A stretch of 37,460 nucleotides of DNA from Deinococcus ruber (GTDB lineage Bacteria > Deinococcota > Deinococci > Deinococcales > Deinococcaceae), in contig NZ_BMQL01000047.1 in NCBI RefSeq assembly GCF_014648095.1, forward strand, positions 1 through 37,460. Direction: 5' to 3'. Position numbers and translations under genes: made by a program. Position 1 is the stretch's first letter, and the number at the start of each line of letters is the position of its first letter. The notes below the pieces were generated by a model, which did not search any database, was not told the DNA's origin, and saw only the letters and a program-made list of their open reading frames with translations. Of the stretch, positions 27,221 through 35,778 are shown piece after piece.

Positions 27221-29713
27221 TTACCCCAGGCCGCGTGGACTCAGATCGACGCGTACCCGTGCCGAGAAGCGCCGATCCAGCGCACTCAGCAGGGTGTTCA
27301 GCCGTTCTTCATTGCGCGTTCGCAGCAGCAGTTGGTACGGGTACACGCCGCGCACGCGGGCCAGCGGGCTGGGAGCCGGGCCGAGCACTTCCTGACTGAC
27401 CGCGCCTGCGCCGTGCAGGGTGTCGGCCACGTCCTGCGCGGCCTGGGCAGCCCGGCCCCGGTCACGCGCCGCCACCTCGATAAAGGTCAGCAGGCGGTGA
27501 GGCGGATACCCCAGATCCTGCCGGGCATGCGCCTCCAAGGCCGGATAGTAGCCCGCGTCGCGGTTGTGCAGCACGCATTGCAGCGCCGGATGTTCGGCCT
27601 GGAAGGTCTGCACCACCGTCAGGGGCGCACGCTCGGGGTGCCAGCCGAGCAGTTGCCGCAGCAGGCGGTGATAACGCTCGCCCGCTCGGAAATCCGAGAT
27701 ATTCAGCCAGGTGTCGGCCAGCGTGACACCGATGAGTGCCAGATTGGGCGGGCAGGCCAGCGACAGCAGCGCCTGAGTACCCACCACCACGCCCGGTTCG
27801 CCCGCGTCCAGCGCACTCAGATCGTCCTGATGGTCGCGGTCGTAGCGGTACACCGGGAAGCCGGGCAGCAGCTTTTTCACTTCCTGCACGATCCATTCGG
27901 TGCCGGGGCCACGCGCCTGCCACATCGGGTCGCCGCAGTGGTCGCAGCGGTCGGGAATACCCACCTCATAGCCGCACTGGTGGCAGTGCAGCGCCCGCCG
28001 TTCCTGATGAAAGCGCAGCGATACGTCGCAGTTGGGGCAGCCGGGGGTGTACTGGCAACTGGAGCAGCGCAGCAGCGCCGAATACCCGCGCCGAGGAGCC
28101 AGCAGCACCGCCTGTCGCCCGCGTGCCTGCACCTGCCTTAGCACCTTGCCCAGATCGTGCGAGATCGGATAACCCAGGTCGCTGGGTTTCAGGTGCGGAC
28201 TGCTGAGCGGCCCCATCTGCGGCTGTTCTGTGGGGGCCGCGTAATCCACGATATGCAGGCGTTGACGGGGCGGCGGCAGCACCGGGCCGGGGTGCAGCAG
28301 GCTCTCGGCGGCAGGCACGCAGCCCAGCAGGGCCAGCGGAACTGCTCCGACAGCCGCCATCCGCTCTGCCAGATCGGGTACGAAGGCCCGCGAGCCGCTC
28401 AGCAGCTTGTGGGCGTCGCTGCCCTCTTCCAGCACCACGATCAGGCCCAGGTCGGGGTGAGGAGCACACAGCGCCAGGGCCGTTCCGATCACCAGTCCTG
28501 CCTCGCCGCGCTGCACCTGTCCCCAGGCATGTTCGCGCTGCACTTCGCTGAGCGTGCCACTGAAACAGAGCGCCCGCGTGCCTGCTTCCAGCGCCAGCCC
28601 CGACAGGTGCTCCCAGGCTCCGCGCAGGGTGGCGCTGTCGGGCGCAAGAACGGTGACGCCCCGGCCCAGTTCCAGCAGCCGCCGAATGCGCGGAGCCAAC
28701 CGTGCAAAGCGCTCGGCCTCGCGTCCGCCGTGCAGTCGCCAGATGCTCTCCTGCGGCAGCGTGTCGGAGGCGAGGCGTGGCAGCCGGGTGGACGCGGGAG
28801 GCAGCGTGGGTGGGGGAGCGGGCAGCGGCACGCTCTCGGCCCAGCCGTGCGCCAGCAGCCGCGTCACAGCGCTCTGCGGCACTCCGGCTGCCTCGGCCCA
28901 GGCGGCCTGACTGGAGAACGGCCCCTGCGCCTTCAGCAGGTCCCAGGCGGGTGACGGCGGCACTTCACGCAGTATGGAGATGGCCCAGCCCCGCTCTACC
29001 ACGCCGCGCACCACCCCGGCCCCGACGCCCGCGCCGCTGCCCCACTCGCTCAGGCGACTGACCGGGCCATGTTCTTGCAGCCACGCCCACGCCTGCTGCT
29101 GTTTGGGCGTGAGCGGCTGTGTTCCGGCTGAGCTGGCCTGCCAGCCCTCGCTGTATCTGGCTTCGGCAGGAACGTCGGCCCACAGCCGCGCCCGGTAGCC
29201 CGTCACGGTGCGCGGCGCGGCTCCGAATGCTTCATCCAGCAGACCCTGTTCCCGAATTCGGTCGAGCAGTCCGGGCGCGTAGCTGCTCGCGTCGCTCCAC
29301 TCGGCCCCCGGCACCGCGTCTGCAAACATCCCCAGATCGGCCCCCGGCACTGCCCGCACGGTATGGAGGTAGCGGGCTTCCCAGCCCACGCCGACGAAAT
29401 CGCACAGCAGCAGGCCCAACGGTGTACGCGACAGCCGCGAAAGCCCGCAGGTCGCCTCGACGAAGGCCGGGTGGACGTGTGGCACGTCGTCGAGCAGATG
29501 CACCGCCTCGCGCAGCCGCCCGCGCCCCTGGGTGTCGCTGGTGCCCACGACCAGCCCCACGCTCAGTTCGCCGCGCCAGGGAATCAGGACGCGGTGCCCG
29601 GTAGGGGTCGGCTGTGCGGCGTCCCAGCCGTGTGGGGGCAGAAAGTCGAGGGCCGGGGCGGGGATGGGCAGGGCGATCAGCCAGGGGGTGGGGGAGGGGG
29701 GAAGGGCTGACAT
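27221..29713 (-). CDS. priA: Primosomal protein N' PriA, lacking helicase motifs
   Basis: PriA recognises stalled forks and D-loops and starts reloading of the replicative helicase. The 830-residue protein has the N-terminal 3'-DNA-binding domain and the Cys cluster from CSSCQYTPGCPNCDVSLRF through CDHCG that holds two zincs. The helicase lobes are recognisable by context (VVGTQALLS, LIVVLEEGSDAHK, PLALLG) but the Walker A site is gone: where GxTGSGKT belongs there is LHGGREAE (residues 327-334). The Walker B DEEH has become LEEG (428-431). This matches the published finding that D. radiodurans PriA is a pseudohelicase without ATPase activity. It probably works through DNA and partner binding alone. 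A CATACT box lies 8 bases before the ATG. Confidence 0.95.
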   Translation of the reverse strand: MSALPPSPTPWLIALPIPAPALDFLPPHGWDAAQPTPTGHRVLIPWRGELSVGLVVGTSDTQGRGRLREAVHLLDDVPHVHPAFVEATCGLSRLSRTPLGLLLCDFVGVGWEARYLHTVRAVPGADLGMFADAVPGAEWSDASSYAPGLLDRIREQGLLDEAFGAAPRTVTGYRARLWADVPAEARYSEGWQASSAGTQPLTPKQQQAWAWLQEHGPVSRLSEWGSGAGVGAGVVRGVVERGWAISILREVPPSPAWDLLKAQGPFSSQAAWAEAAGVPQSAVTRLLAHGWAESVPLPAPPPTLPPASTRLPRLASDTLPQESIWRLHGGREAERFARLAPRIRRLLELGRGVTVLAPDSATLRGAWEHLSGLALEAGTRALCFSGTLSEVQREHAWGQVQRGEAGLVIGTALALCAPHPDLGLIVVLEEGSDAHKLLSGSRAFVPDLAERMAAVGAVPLALLGCVPAAESLLHPGPVLPPPRQRLHIVDYAAPTEQPQMGPLSSPHLKPSDLGYPISHDLGKVLRQVQARGRQAVLLAPRRGYSALLRCSSCQYTPGCPNCDVSLRFHQERRALHCHQCGYEVGIPDRCDHCGDPMWQARGPGTEWIVQEVKKLLPGFPVYRYDRDHQDDLSALDAGEPGVVVGTQALLSLACPPNLALIGVTLADTWLNISDFRAGERYHRLLRQLLGWHPERAPLTVVQTFQAEHPALQCVLHNRDAGYYPALEAHARQDLGYPPHRLLTFIEVAARDRGRAAQAAQDVADTLHGAGAVSQEVLGPAPSPLARVRGVYPYQLLLRTRNEERLNTLLSALDRRFSARVRVDLSPRGLG

Positions 29714-29721
29714 GCCGGGTC

Positions 29722-29727
29722 AGTATG
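29722..29727 (-). promoter_or_regulatory. Possible -10 box (CATACT) of priA
   Basis: CATACT on the minus strand ends 8 bases before the priA ATG; no ribosome binding site or -35 is seen. Confidence 0.35.
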
Positions 29728-29797
29728 GCGTGGGGGCTGGACTCATACAGTGATGGGGCGGGGGTGGAGTTGGCTTTGTTGTGGGTTTGCGGTTGGC

Positions 29798-29943
29798 TGG
29801 GGGTTCGGAGGCTGCTTAGGTGGCCCCACCCCCCAGCCCCCTACCCCAAAGGGGCAGGGGGAGCTAGAGAAGCGTCAAGCGCTGATCGTAATTTGGAAGC
29901 GGCGTGCTCTGTCTTCGCTCATTGCAACGTTGCATCTTGTTGC
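29798..29943. repeat. Left arm of a ~150-base inverted repeat
   Basis: The arm is the reverse complement of 30295-30445. Two blocks are nearly exact: 29798-29864 against 30379-30445 (67 bases, one difference) and 29873-29905 against 30337-30369 (33 bases, identical). The inner ends diverge around a TGCAACGTTGCA palindrome (about 29933-29944). No protein is encoded; short frames through it are shared by both arms only because of the repeat. Confidence 0.92.
29824..29847 (-). other. G-quadruplex-forming motif, left arm (minus strand)
   Basis: On the minus strand four G runs of 4, 5, 6 and 4 bases are separated by linkers of 2, 2 and 1 bases. On the plus strand they read as C runs. Confidence 0.7.
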
Positions 29944-30294
29944 AATCACCGCCGCCACCGCGCTGACTCGCTCCAGTAGGCTTGGTTGCTCATTCCAGGC
30001 AAGTTGCCAACTTCGCCCTACAGGGCCGCGACTCAATGCGCCCAAGGCAGTGCGGCGTCCATGTGGAAGACTTTCCAGGCTTCGCCCCAGATCGTTTACT
30101 TTTTGTCAGAGAAGCAAGAGCTGTTGCTGTTTGATGCTGTTGAAGCGGCCTAGGTCTGAATGAAATGGCAGGCAGAACAGATAACAGACCGAGGGATGTG
30201 GGCGATTAAGGCCGCGCCCACGCAGGGCTTTGACGGTGCTGAGTTGAGCACGTCTTCGGCAACAACGAAGCGGCCTTACGCCGGTCGTGGCGCA
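29944..30294. other. Centre of the inverted repeat, no gene recognised
   Basis: This 351-base spacer has no credible open frame and no transposase signature. A 24-base segment starting at 30110 (AGAAGCAAGAGC) recurs in direct orientation with a few differences at 30465, just outside the right arm, so the region looks like a mosaic of repeat pieces. Confidence 0.5.
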
Positions 30295-30445
30295 GCAACC
30301 AGCAAGATCAAACGTTGCAACGGGCGAAGCAAGAATACGCCGCTTCCAAATTACGATCAGCGCTTGACGGATCTCTTCGCTCCCCCTGCCCCTCTGGGGT
30401 AGGGGGCTGGGGGGTGGGGCCACCTAAGCAGCCTCCGAACCCCCA
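30295..30445. repeat. Right arm of the ~150-base inverted repeat
   Basis: It mirrors 29798-29943. Its outer end is about 120 bases before the -10 box of the thpR-recA transcript. Confidence 0.92.
30396..30419 (+). other. G-quadruplex-forming motif, right arm (plus strand)
   Basis: The plus strand has G runs of 4, 5, 6 and 4 bases with linkers TA, CT and T. This is a canonical four-tract motif with very short loops, about 146 bases before the TATACT box of the thpR-recA region. Confidence 0.72.
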
Positions 30446-30564
30446 ACAAACCGACCTTTCCCACAGAAGCAAAAGCTCTTGCCGTCTGTCGCGACTGCAA
30501 CAGCCTATGTGGAAGGAAACCGCCACCTCCAGCCACCCCCCTGGCATCCTCATTCGTTTTCCCT

Positions 30565-30570
30565 TATACT
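30565..30570 (+). promoter_or_regulatory. -10 box (TATACT) of the thpR-recA transcript
   Basis: TATACT lies 8 bases before an ATG at 30579 and 61 bases before the thpR GTG. The -35 position (about TGGCAT) is weak, which would fit a regulated promoter. Confidence 0.6.
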
Positions 30571-30578
30571 TTACCCGG

Positions 30579-30635
30579 ATGGTTACGTTGATAGCAGAAA
30601 ATTTTTCAGCCCGTATCACCGGGTTCAGAGCGTGA
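30579..30635 (+). CDS. Possible 18-residue leader peptide overlapping thpR
   Basis: An ATG 8 bases after the TATACT box opens an 18-codon frame ([18 protein letters not shown]) ending in TGA at 30633-30635. That TGA overlaps the GTG proposed as the thpR start at 30632 (GTGA). Leaderless translation of this short frame could couple to thpR. No codon bias or family supports it, so it may be only part of the leader. Confidence 0.35.
   Translation: MVTLIAENFSARITGFRA
30583..30599 (+). promoter_or_regulatory. Weak candidate for a DdrO operator (RDRM)
   Basis: TTACGTTGATAGCAGAA partly resembles the 17-base palindromic radiation/desiccation response motif, as I remember it. The left half TTACGT fits; the right half is degenerate. 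The position, overlapping the expected transcription start, is right for a repressor site upstream of recA. Low confidence. Confidence 0.22.
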
Positions 30636-31388
30636 GCAGCGGCGCGGCGGGCAAGCGTGGTCTGCGGGTTCGTCGCGACTCGGAACAGGCAATCTCGACC
30701 CCGGCGGGGGCTGCACAGGCGGTTAAGAAGGCAAAAGCGAAGCCAGCGCCTCCCCGGTCTGCACCACAGCAGGAGCGCTTTTTGCGGCTGTTTTTTGCCG
30801 TCGAGCTTCCGGCAGCCCTGGCGAGCGAACTGGCAGCGGCGCAGCAGAAACTCAGCCAGAACTGGCGGCGGGTCGAGGCTCAGCAGCTGCATATCACGCT
30901 GGCCTATCTGCCGGGCGTGCCCCAGAACCGCGTCGCGGAGTTGCGGGCGCTTGGAGAGCGGCTGGCGGGCAGTGTGCCGCCGCTGGCTCTGCGGCTGCGC
31001 GGCACCGGATACCACCCGAATGTCGGTAGCCCCCGCGTCTGGTTCGTGAAGGTCGAGGGCGAAGGACTGCTCGAACTGGCCGCCCGTTTTCAGGCGGAAG
31101 TGGAGGCGCTGGGCTTTCCCACCGAGGGCGCGTTTCAGCCGCATATCACGCTGGCCCGCAAAAAAGGCCCGGCTCCCCGCGTGCCGCCTGTTACCTTTGC
31201 CCAGAGCTGGACCGCTCCGCAGTTTTCACTGATTCATACGTTTCTGCCCCGCGACAAGACCGGGCCGGTCTACGACACCGTGAGCCGCTTCGTGTTCAGG
31301 GGTCAGCCGTCTGCGCCGCCCGTTCCCACCGAAGCACTCATTGCCACTGAAGCACCGATCACAGCCGTACCAATTCCGGAGGAAGACC

Positions 31389-31405
<17 letters not shown>
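30632..31405 (+). CDS. thpR: RNA 2',3'-cyclic phosphodiesterase (2'-5' RNA ligase family)
   Basis: ThpR/LigT proteins are 2H phosphoesterases that open 2',3'-cyclic phosphates or, in reverse, join tRNA halves. The two HxTx motifs are present: H87-I-T89 in LHITLAYL and H171-I-T173 in PHITLARK. The catalytic domain begins at RLFFAVELP (about residue 50). The 257-residue frame from GTG 30632 has a basic, Ala-rich N-terminal extension. A TTG at 30782 with AGGAG 6 bases before it would give a compact protein of normal family length, so the start is uncertain. The 3' end overlaps recA by 17 bases, showing co-transcription. In D. radiodurans the order is cinA-ligT-recA; cinA is missing here. Confidence 0.88.
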
Positions 31406-32498
<1,093 letters not shown>

Positions 32499-32533
32499 GC
32501 AGCTAAAGTTCAGGCATCCTGCCGGAACATCTG

Positions 32534-32573
32534 GGGGAAGGGCAGCCATCTGGCTCGCCTTTCCCTCTTTTTT
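32534..32573 (+). terminator. Intrinsic terminator of recA
   Basis: GGGGAAGGGCAGCC pairs with GGCT-C-GCCTTTCCC through a long stem with one bulge and an ATCT loop, followed by TCTTTTTT. Confidence 0.9.
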
Positions 32574-32596
32574 ATTTTCCTGACCCCCAATCCCTG

Positions 32597-32602
32597 TATC
32601 TT
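32597..32602 (+). promoter_or_regulatory. Leaderless -10 box (TATCTT) of the thiolase gene
   Basis: TATCTT ends 6 bases before the ATG at 32609; no ribosome binding site is present. Confidence 0.55.
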
Positions 32603-32608
32603 CTTCCC

Positions 32609-33811
32609 ATGCCACAAGCCGTGATCGTGAGTGCCGTTCGTACCCCGGTGGGCCGCTATGGAGGCGGTCTGAGCAGTGTTCGCCCCGACGACCTGGGCGC
32701 GGTGGCCCTGCGCGAAGTGCTGGTTCGCAGCGGCCTCGACGCCGCCAGTATCGAAGACGTGTATATGGGCTGCGCCAATCAGGCGGGCGAAGACAACCGC
32801 AACGTGGCCCGCATGAGTCTGCTGCTGGCAGGGCTGCCGTACAGCGTGCCGGGCGCGACCATCAACAGGCTGTGCGGCAGCGGCCTGGACGCGGTGAATA
32901 CGGCGGTCAAAAGTATTCTGAGCGGCGAGGGACACGCGTATCTGGCGGGCGGCGTCGAGAGCATGAGCCGCGCCCCACTGGTGCAGGCCAAGCCGGAAAA
33001 AGCCTTCCAGAACGGCAATCAGACGCTGTATGACAGCACGCTCGGCTGGAGGTTCATCAATCCGAAGATGCGTGAGCTGTACGGCGTGGACGCGATGGGC
33101 GAGACAGCCGAGAATCTGGCCGAGGAGTACCAGATTTCGCGGGAAGCGCAGGACGCCTACGCGCTGCACAGCCACCAGAAGGCGGTGCGGGCGCAGAACG
33201 AAGGCCGCTTTGAGCGTGAAACAGTGGGCGTGGAGGTGGCAGGGCGCAAAGGCAGCGTGACGGTTGCCCGCGACGAAGGCCCGCGCCCCGATACCACGCT
33301 GGAAGCGCTGGCCGGGCTGCGTCCGGTCTTCCGAAAGGGCGGCAGCGTCACGGCGGGCAACAGCAGCAGCCTGAACGACGGCGCGGCGGCCCTGGCCCTG
33401 ACGAGCCGAGACTTTGCCGAGGCGCACGGGCTGAACATTCGGGCGGTGGTTCGCAGTTTTGCTGTCGCCGGGGTGCCGCCGCGCATCATGGGCATCGGTC
33501 CGGTTCCGGCAACCCGCAAGGCGCTGGAACGGGCAGGCCTGAGCGTGGCCGACCTGCACGCCATCGAACTGAACGAGGCGTTTGCGGCGCAGGCGCTGGC
33601 AGTGCTGCACGATCTGAACGTCGCGCCCGACGACGAGCGGCTGAACCCGAACGGCGGGGCCATCGCCATCGGGCATCCGCTGGGATGCAGTGGGGCGCGG
33701 CTGCTGACCACTCTGCTGCACGAACTGGAGCGCGGCGGCGGCACGCTGGGGCTGGCGACCATGTGCATCGGGGTGGGGCAGGGCATCGCCACCGTGATCG
33801 AGCGGGTGTAG
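32609..33811 (+). CDS. Thiolase (acetyl-CoA acetyltransferase family)
   Basis: The 400-residue protein is a full thiolase. The nucleophile is C89 in NRLCGSGLDAV, and the active-site base pair H356 (GHPLGCSGARLL) and C386 (TMCIGVGQG) are intact. The stretch GCANQAGEDNRNVARMSLLL is typical of the beta-ketoadipyl-CoA thiolase (PcaF) branch, but many such proteins act as acyl-CoA C-acetyltransferases in fatty acid breakdown. No other beta-oxidation or aromatic degradation gene is nearby, so the pathway cannot be settled. The gene has its own leaderless promoter and a hairpin behind it. Confidence 0.93.
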   Translation: MPQAVIVSAVRTPVGRYGGGLSSVRPDDLGAVALREVLVRSGLDAASIEDVYMGCANQAGEDNRNVARMSLLLAGLPYSVPGATINRLCGSGLDAVNTAVKSILSGEGHAYLAGGVESMSRAPLVQAKPEKAFQNGNQTLYDSTLGWRFINPKMRELYGVDAMGETAENLAEEYQISREAQDAYALHSHQKAVRAQNEGRFERETVGVEVAGRKGSVTVARDEGPRPDTTLEALAGLRPVFRKGGSVTAGNSSSLNDGAAALALTSRDFAEAHGLNIRAVVRSFAVAGVPPRIMGIGPVPATRKALERAGLSVADLHAIELNEAFAAQALAVLHDLNVAPDDERLNPNGGAIAIGHPLGCSGARLLTTLLHELERGGGTLGLATMCIGVGQGIATVIERV

Positions 33812-33813
33812 CG

Positions 33814-33886
33814 GGGAAGGAGTGGGAGGCGGGAACGGCCTTGGCATCCGGCCTGTTCTTCCCCGTTTTCCTGCTCCCTCCTTCCC
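33814..33886 (+). terminator. Nested hairpin between thiolase and hemB
   Basis: An outer arm GGGAAGGAGTGGGAG (33814-33828) pairs with CTCCCTCCTTCCC (33874-33886) with a small bulge. An inner arm GGGAACGGCC (33831-33840) pairs with the region 33850-33864. The T tract is poor (GTTTTCC between arms), so it may be a weak terminator or another RNA structure. Confidence 0.5.
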
Positions 33887-33916
33887 AAATCCCCATTTGT
33901 CCCGGCCCGCCTGCAC

Positions 33917-33922
33917 TAGCCT
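33917..33922 (+). promoter_or_regulatory. Leaderless -10 box (TAGCCT) of hemB
   Basis: TAGCCT ends 6 bases before the ATG at 33929. Confidence 0.58.
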
Positions 33923-33928
33923 GTGGGC

Positions 33929-34918
33929 ATGTCCAGCACGTTCGACCGCCCGCGCCGCCTGCGCCGCACGCCTGCGCTCCGCGCCCTGACCCGCGAAATC
34001 TCGCTGTCGCCCGGCAACCTGATCTATCCGATGTTCGTGCATGAAGGCGCAGACGACCAGACGATCAGCACCATGCCGGGCGTGCTGCGCTACAGCCTCG
34101 CCGGGGCCGTGAAGCGGGTGGGCGAGGCGCGGGAGAAGGGCGTCCGGAGCATCGTGCTGTTTGGCGTTCCCGACCACAAAGACGCTCAGGGGTCGCAGGC
34201 CTACGCCGAGCAGGGCATCGTACAGGTGGCGATTCGGGCGATCCGGGCCGCCTACGCCGACATCACCATCATTGCCGATACCTGCCTGTGCGAGTACACC
34301 GACCACGGGCACTGCGGGCCGCTGTGCGAGGTGGGCGGCGAACTGACCGTGGACAACGACGCGGCTCTGGAACTGCTGGCTCAGACCGCCGTGAGTCAGG
34401 TGCGGGCAGGGGCCGACGTGGTGGCTCCGAGCGCCATGATGGACGGACAGGTGGCAGCCATCCGGGCGGCGCTCGATGCAGCGGGCTTCAGCCACGTCCC
34501 GGTCATGAGTTACGCCGTCAAGTACGCCAGCGGTTACTACGGCCCCTTTCGTGAGGCGGCGGGCAGCACGCCCAGTTTTGGCGACCGTGCCAGTTACCAG
34601 ATGGACCCGGCAGGCGGCTACCGCGAAGCGCTGCGCGAGGCCCGGCTCGACGCCGAGCAGGGTGCCGATTACCTGATGGTCAAGCCTGGTCTGCCGTACC
34701 TCGACGTGATCCGGGTGATCCGTGACGCCTTCGACCTGCCGCTGGTCGCCTACAACGTGTCGGGCGAGTACGCGATGGTCAAGGCCGCTGTGGCCGCAGG
34801 CATGCTCGACGAGCGCCGCACGGTGCTGGAAACCATGATCGCCTTTCGCCGCGCCGGAGCCGACGCCATCATGACCTATCACGCGCTCGACGTGGCGGGG
34901 TGGCTGGCTGAAGGCTAA
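33929..34918 (+). CDS. hemB: Delta-aminolevulinic acid dehydratase (porphobilinogen synthase)
   Basis: HemB condenses two 5-aminolevulinate molecules into porphobilinogen, the second common step to heme. The 329-residue enzyme has both catalytic lysines: K198 in [17 protein letters not shown] and K252 in [12 protein letters not shown]. The Cys-rich [14 protein letters not shown] segment marks the zinc-dependent class. The ATG at 33929 is preferred to a GTG two codons upstream because a TAGCCT box lies 6 bases before it. The gene is transcribed alone. Confidence 0.97.
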   Translation: MSSTFDRPRRLRRTPALRALTREISLSPGNLIYPMFVHEGADDQTISTMPGVLRYSLAGAVKRVGEAREKGVRSIVLFGVPDHKDAQGSQAYAEQGIVQVAIRAIRAAYADITIIADTCLCEYTDHGHCGPLCEVGGELTVDNDAALELLAQTAVSQVRAGADVVAPSAMMDGQVAAIRAALDAAGFSHVPVMSYAVKYASGYYGPFREAAGSTPSFGDRASYQMDPAGGYREALREARLDAEQGADYLMVKPGLPYLDVIRVIRDAFDLPLVAYNVSGEYAMVKAAVAAGMLDERRTVLETMIAFRRAGADAIMTYHALDVAGWLAEG

Positions 34919-35127
34919 AGCATCTGACGCAGGAAGGGCACCGTGCACACAGGCCGAAAGGTCATCCGGAACGCCATTTCGCTCAGAGTCTGGAGGGATG
35001 GCTCGCTCATCCTTGAGGGGAGGCAGTGAGCGGGCAGGGTACCCCAAACAGAATCCAACTGTCGCTGCACATTGATCGGTGAATGCGCGGCGGGCTAGAT
35101 TCTCAGGTATCTGCCCTTGCCCGGCGC

Positions 35128-35133
35128 TACCCT
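35128..35133 (+). promoter_or_regulatory. Leaderless -10 box (TACCCT) of the lipoprotein gene
   Basis: TACCCT ends 5 bases before the ATG at 35139. Nothing else is recognised in the 220-base gap after hemB. Confidence 0.42.
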
Positions 35134-35138
35134 GAAGC

Positions 35139-35633
35139 ATGAGTCGCCTTCTTCCTATCGCTGCCGCCGCGTTTCTGCTCGCTGCCTGTGCCCCCACTTT
35201 GCAGGGCGCTGGCGGACGCATCGTCAATGTCAAGACCGGAGAAGAGGGAACGGTCGCCTTTATCGGCACTTTTCAGGACCGCGCCATGCTGCCCACTGAC
35301 CCGGACAACGTGCGCCTGACCATCGGAGAACGGGTGTTCAGCGGGCGTTACACCGTGCTTGGCAGCGGCGGCGCGAATCTCGGGTTCACGTTGGGATACG
35401 GCGACCCGGCTTTCTGGCCCTCTGGCTGGCAGGGTGGCCCTTACGGTTCCCTCAGTGGCCAGCTTCCCTCGGCAGCCAACATCACGCGCCCCGGCAACCT
35501 GATCGCCAAGACCGCGCCCGCGCAGGGGCAGGCGGTACAGACGCTGACCTGCACCTTCCAGATAGATGATCAGCGCCACGGTATCGGCAACTGCCAGGAC
35601 TCCGGCGGCGACAGCTACAGCCTTCAGTTCTAG
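35139..35633 (+). CDS. Lipoprotein of unknown function
   Basis: The 164-residue product has a lipoprotein signal peptide with lipobox LLAAC; C17 would be lipidated. After the signal the protein contains GGRIVNVKTGEEGTVAFIG and YTVLGSGGANLGFTLGYGD, then a C-terminal pair of cysteines (TCTFQIDD and GNCQDSGG) that may form a disulphide. No family is recognised. It should sit on the outer face of the cell membrane. A good terminator follows. Confidence 0.83.
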   Translation: MSRLLPIAAAAFLLAACAPTLQGAGGRIVNVKTGEEGTVAFIGTFQDRAMLPTDPDNVRLTIGERVFSGRYTVLGSGGANLGFTLGYGDPAFWPSGWQGGPYGSLSGQLPSAANITRPGNLIAKTAPAQGQAVQTLTCTFQIDDQRHGIGNCQDSGGDSYSLQF

Positions 35634-35648
35634 CGCCCCCGACCCAAC

Positions 35649-35685
35649 AAGAGATCGGCACGTCGTCAGGCATGCCGGTCTTTTT
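35649..35685 (+). terminator. Intrinsic terminator of the lipoprotein gene
   Basis: AAGAGATCGGCA (35649-35660) pairs with TGCCGGTCTTTTT (35673-35685) through eight core pairs, one a G-T, plus A-T pairs into a T5 tail. Confidence 0.85.
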
Positions 35686-35778
35686 GTCATGCCTGCATTG
35701 CTGCCTACACCGACAAGTCTGAAGACGTGCATCAGCGGGGCGCAGGTTGGCTCTCATGGGCGTGTGGTGCTGTGAAGT

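Noticed and set aside
29798..30445. Insertion sequence with a transposase
   Set aside because: The centre is only 351 bases and encodes no transposase or other protein.
30106..31144. Open frames through the inverted repeat sharing the peptide ALIVIWKRR
   Set aside because: The shared peptide comes from the nucleotide repeat, not from related proteins; no start signals.
32510..35269. 919-codon minus-strand frame across thiolase and hemB
   Set aside because: It spans two well-supported + strand genes and has the composition of an antisense frame.
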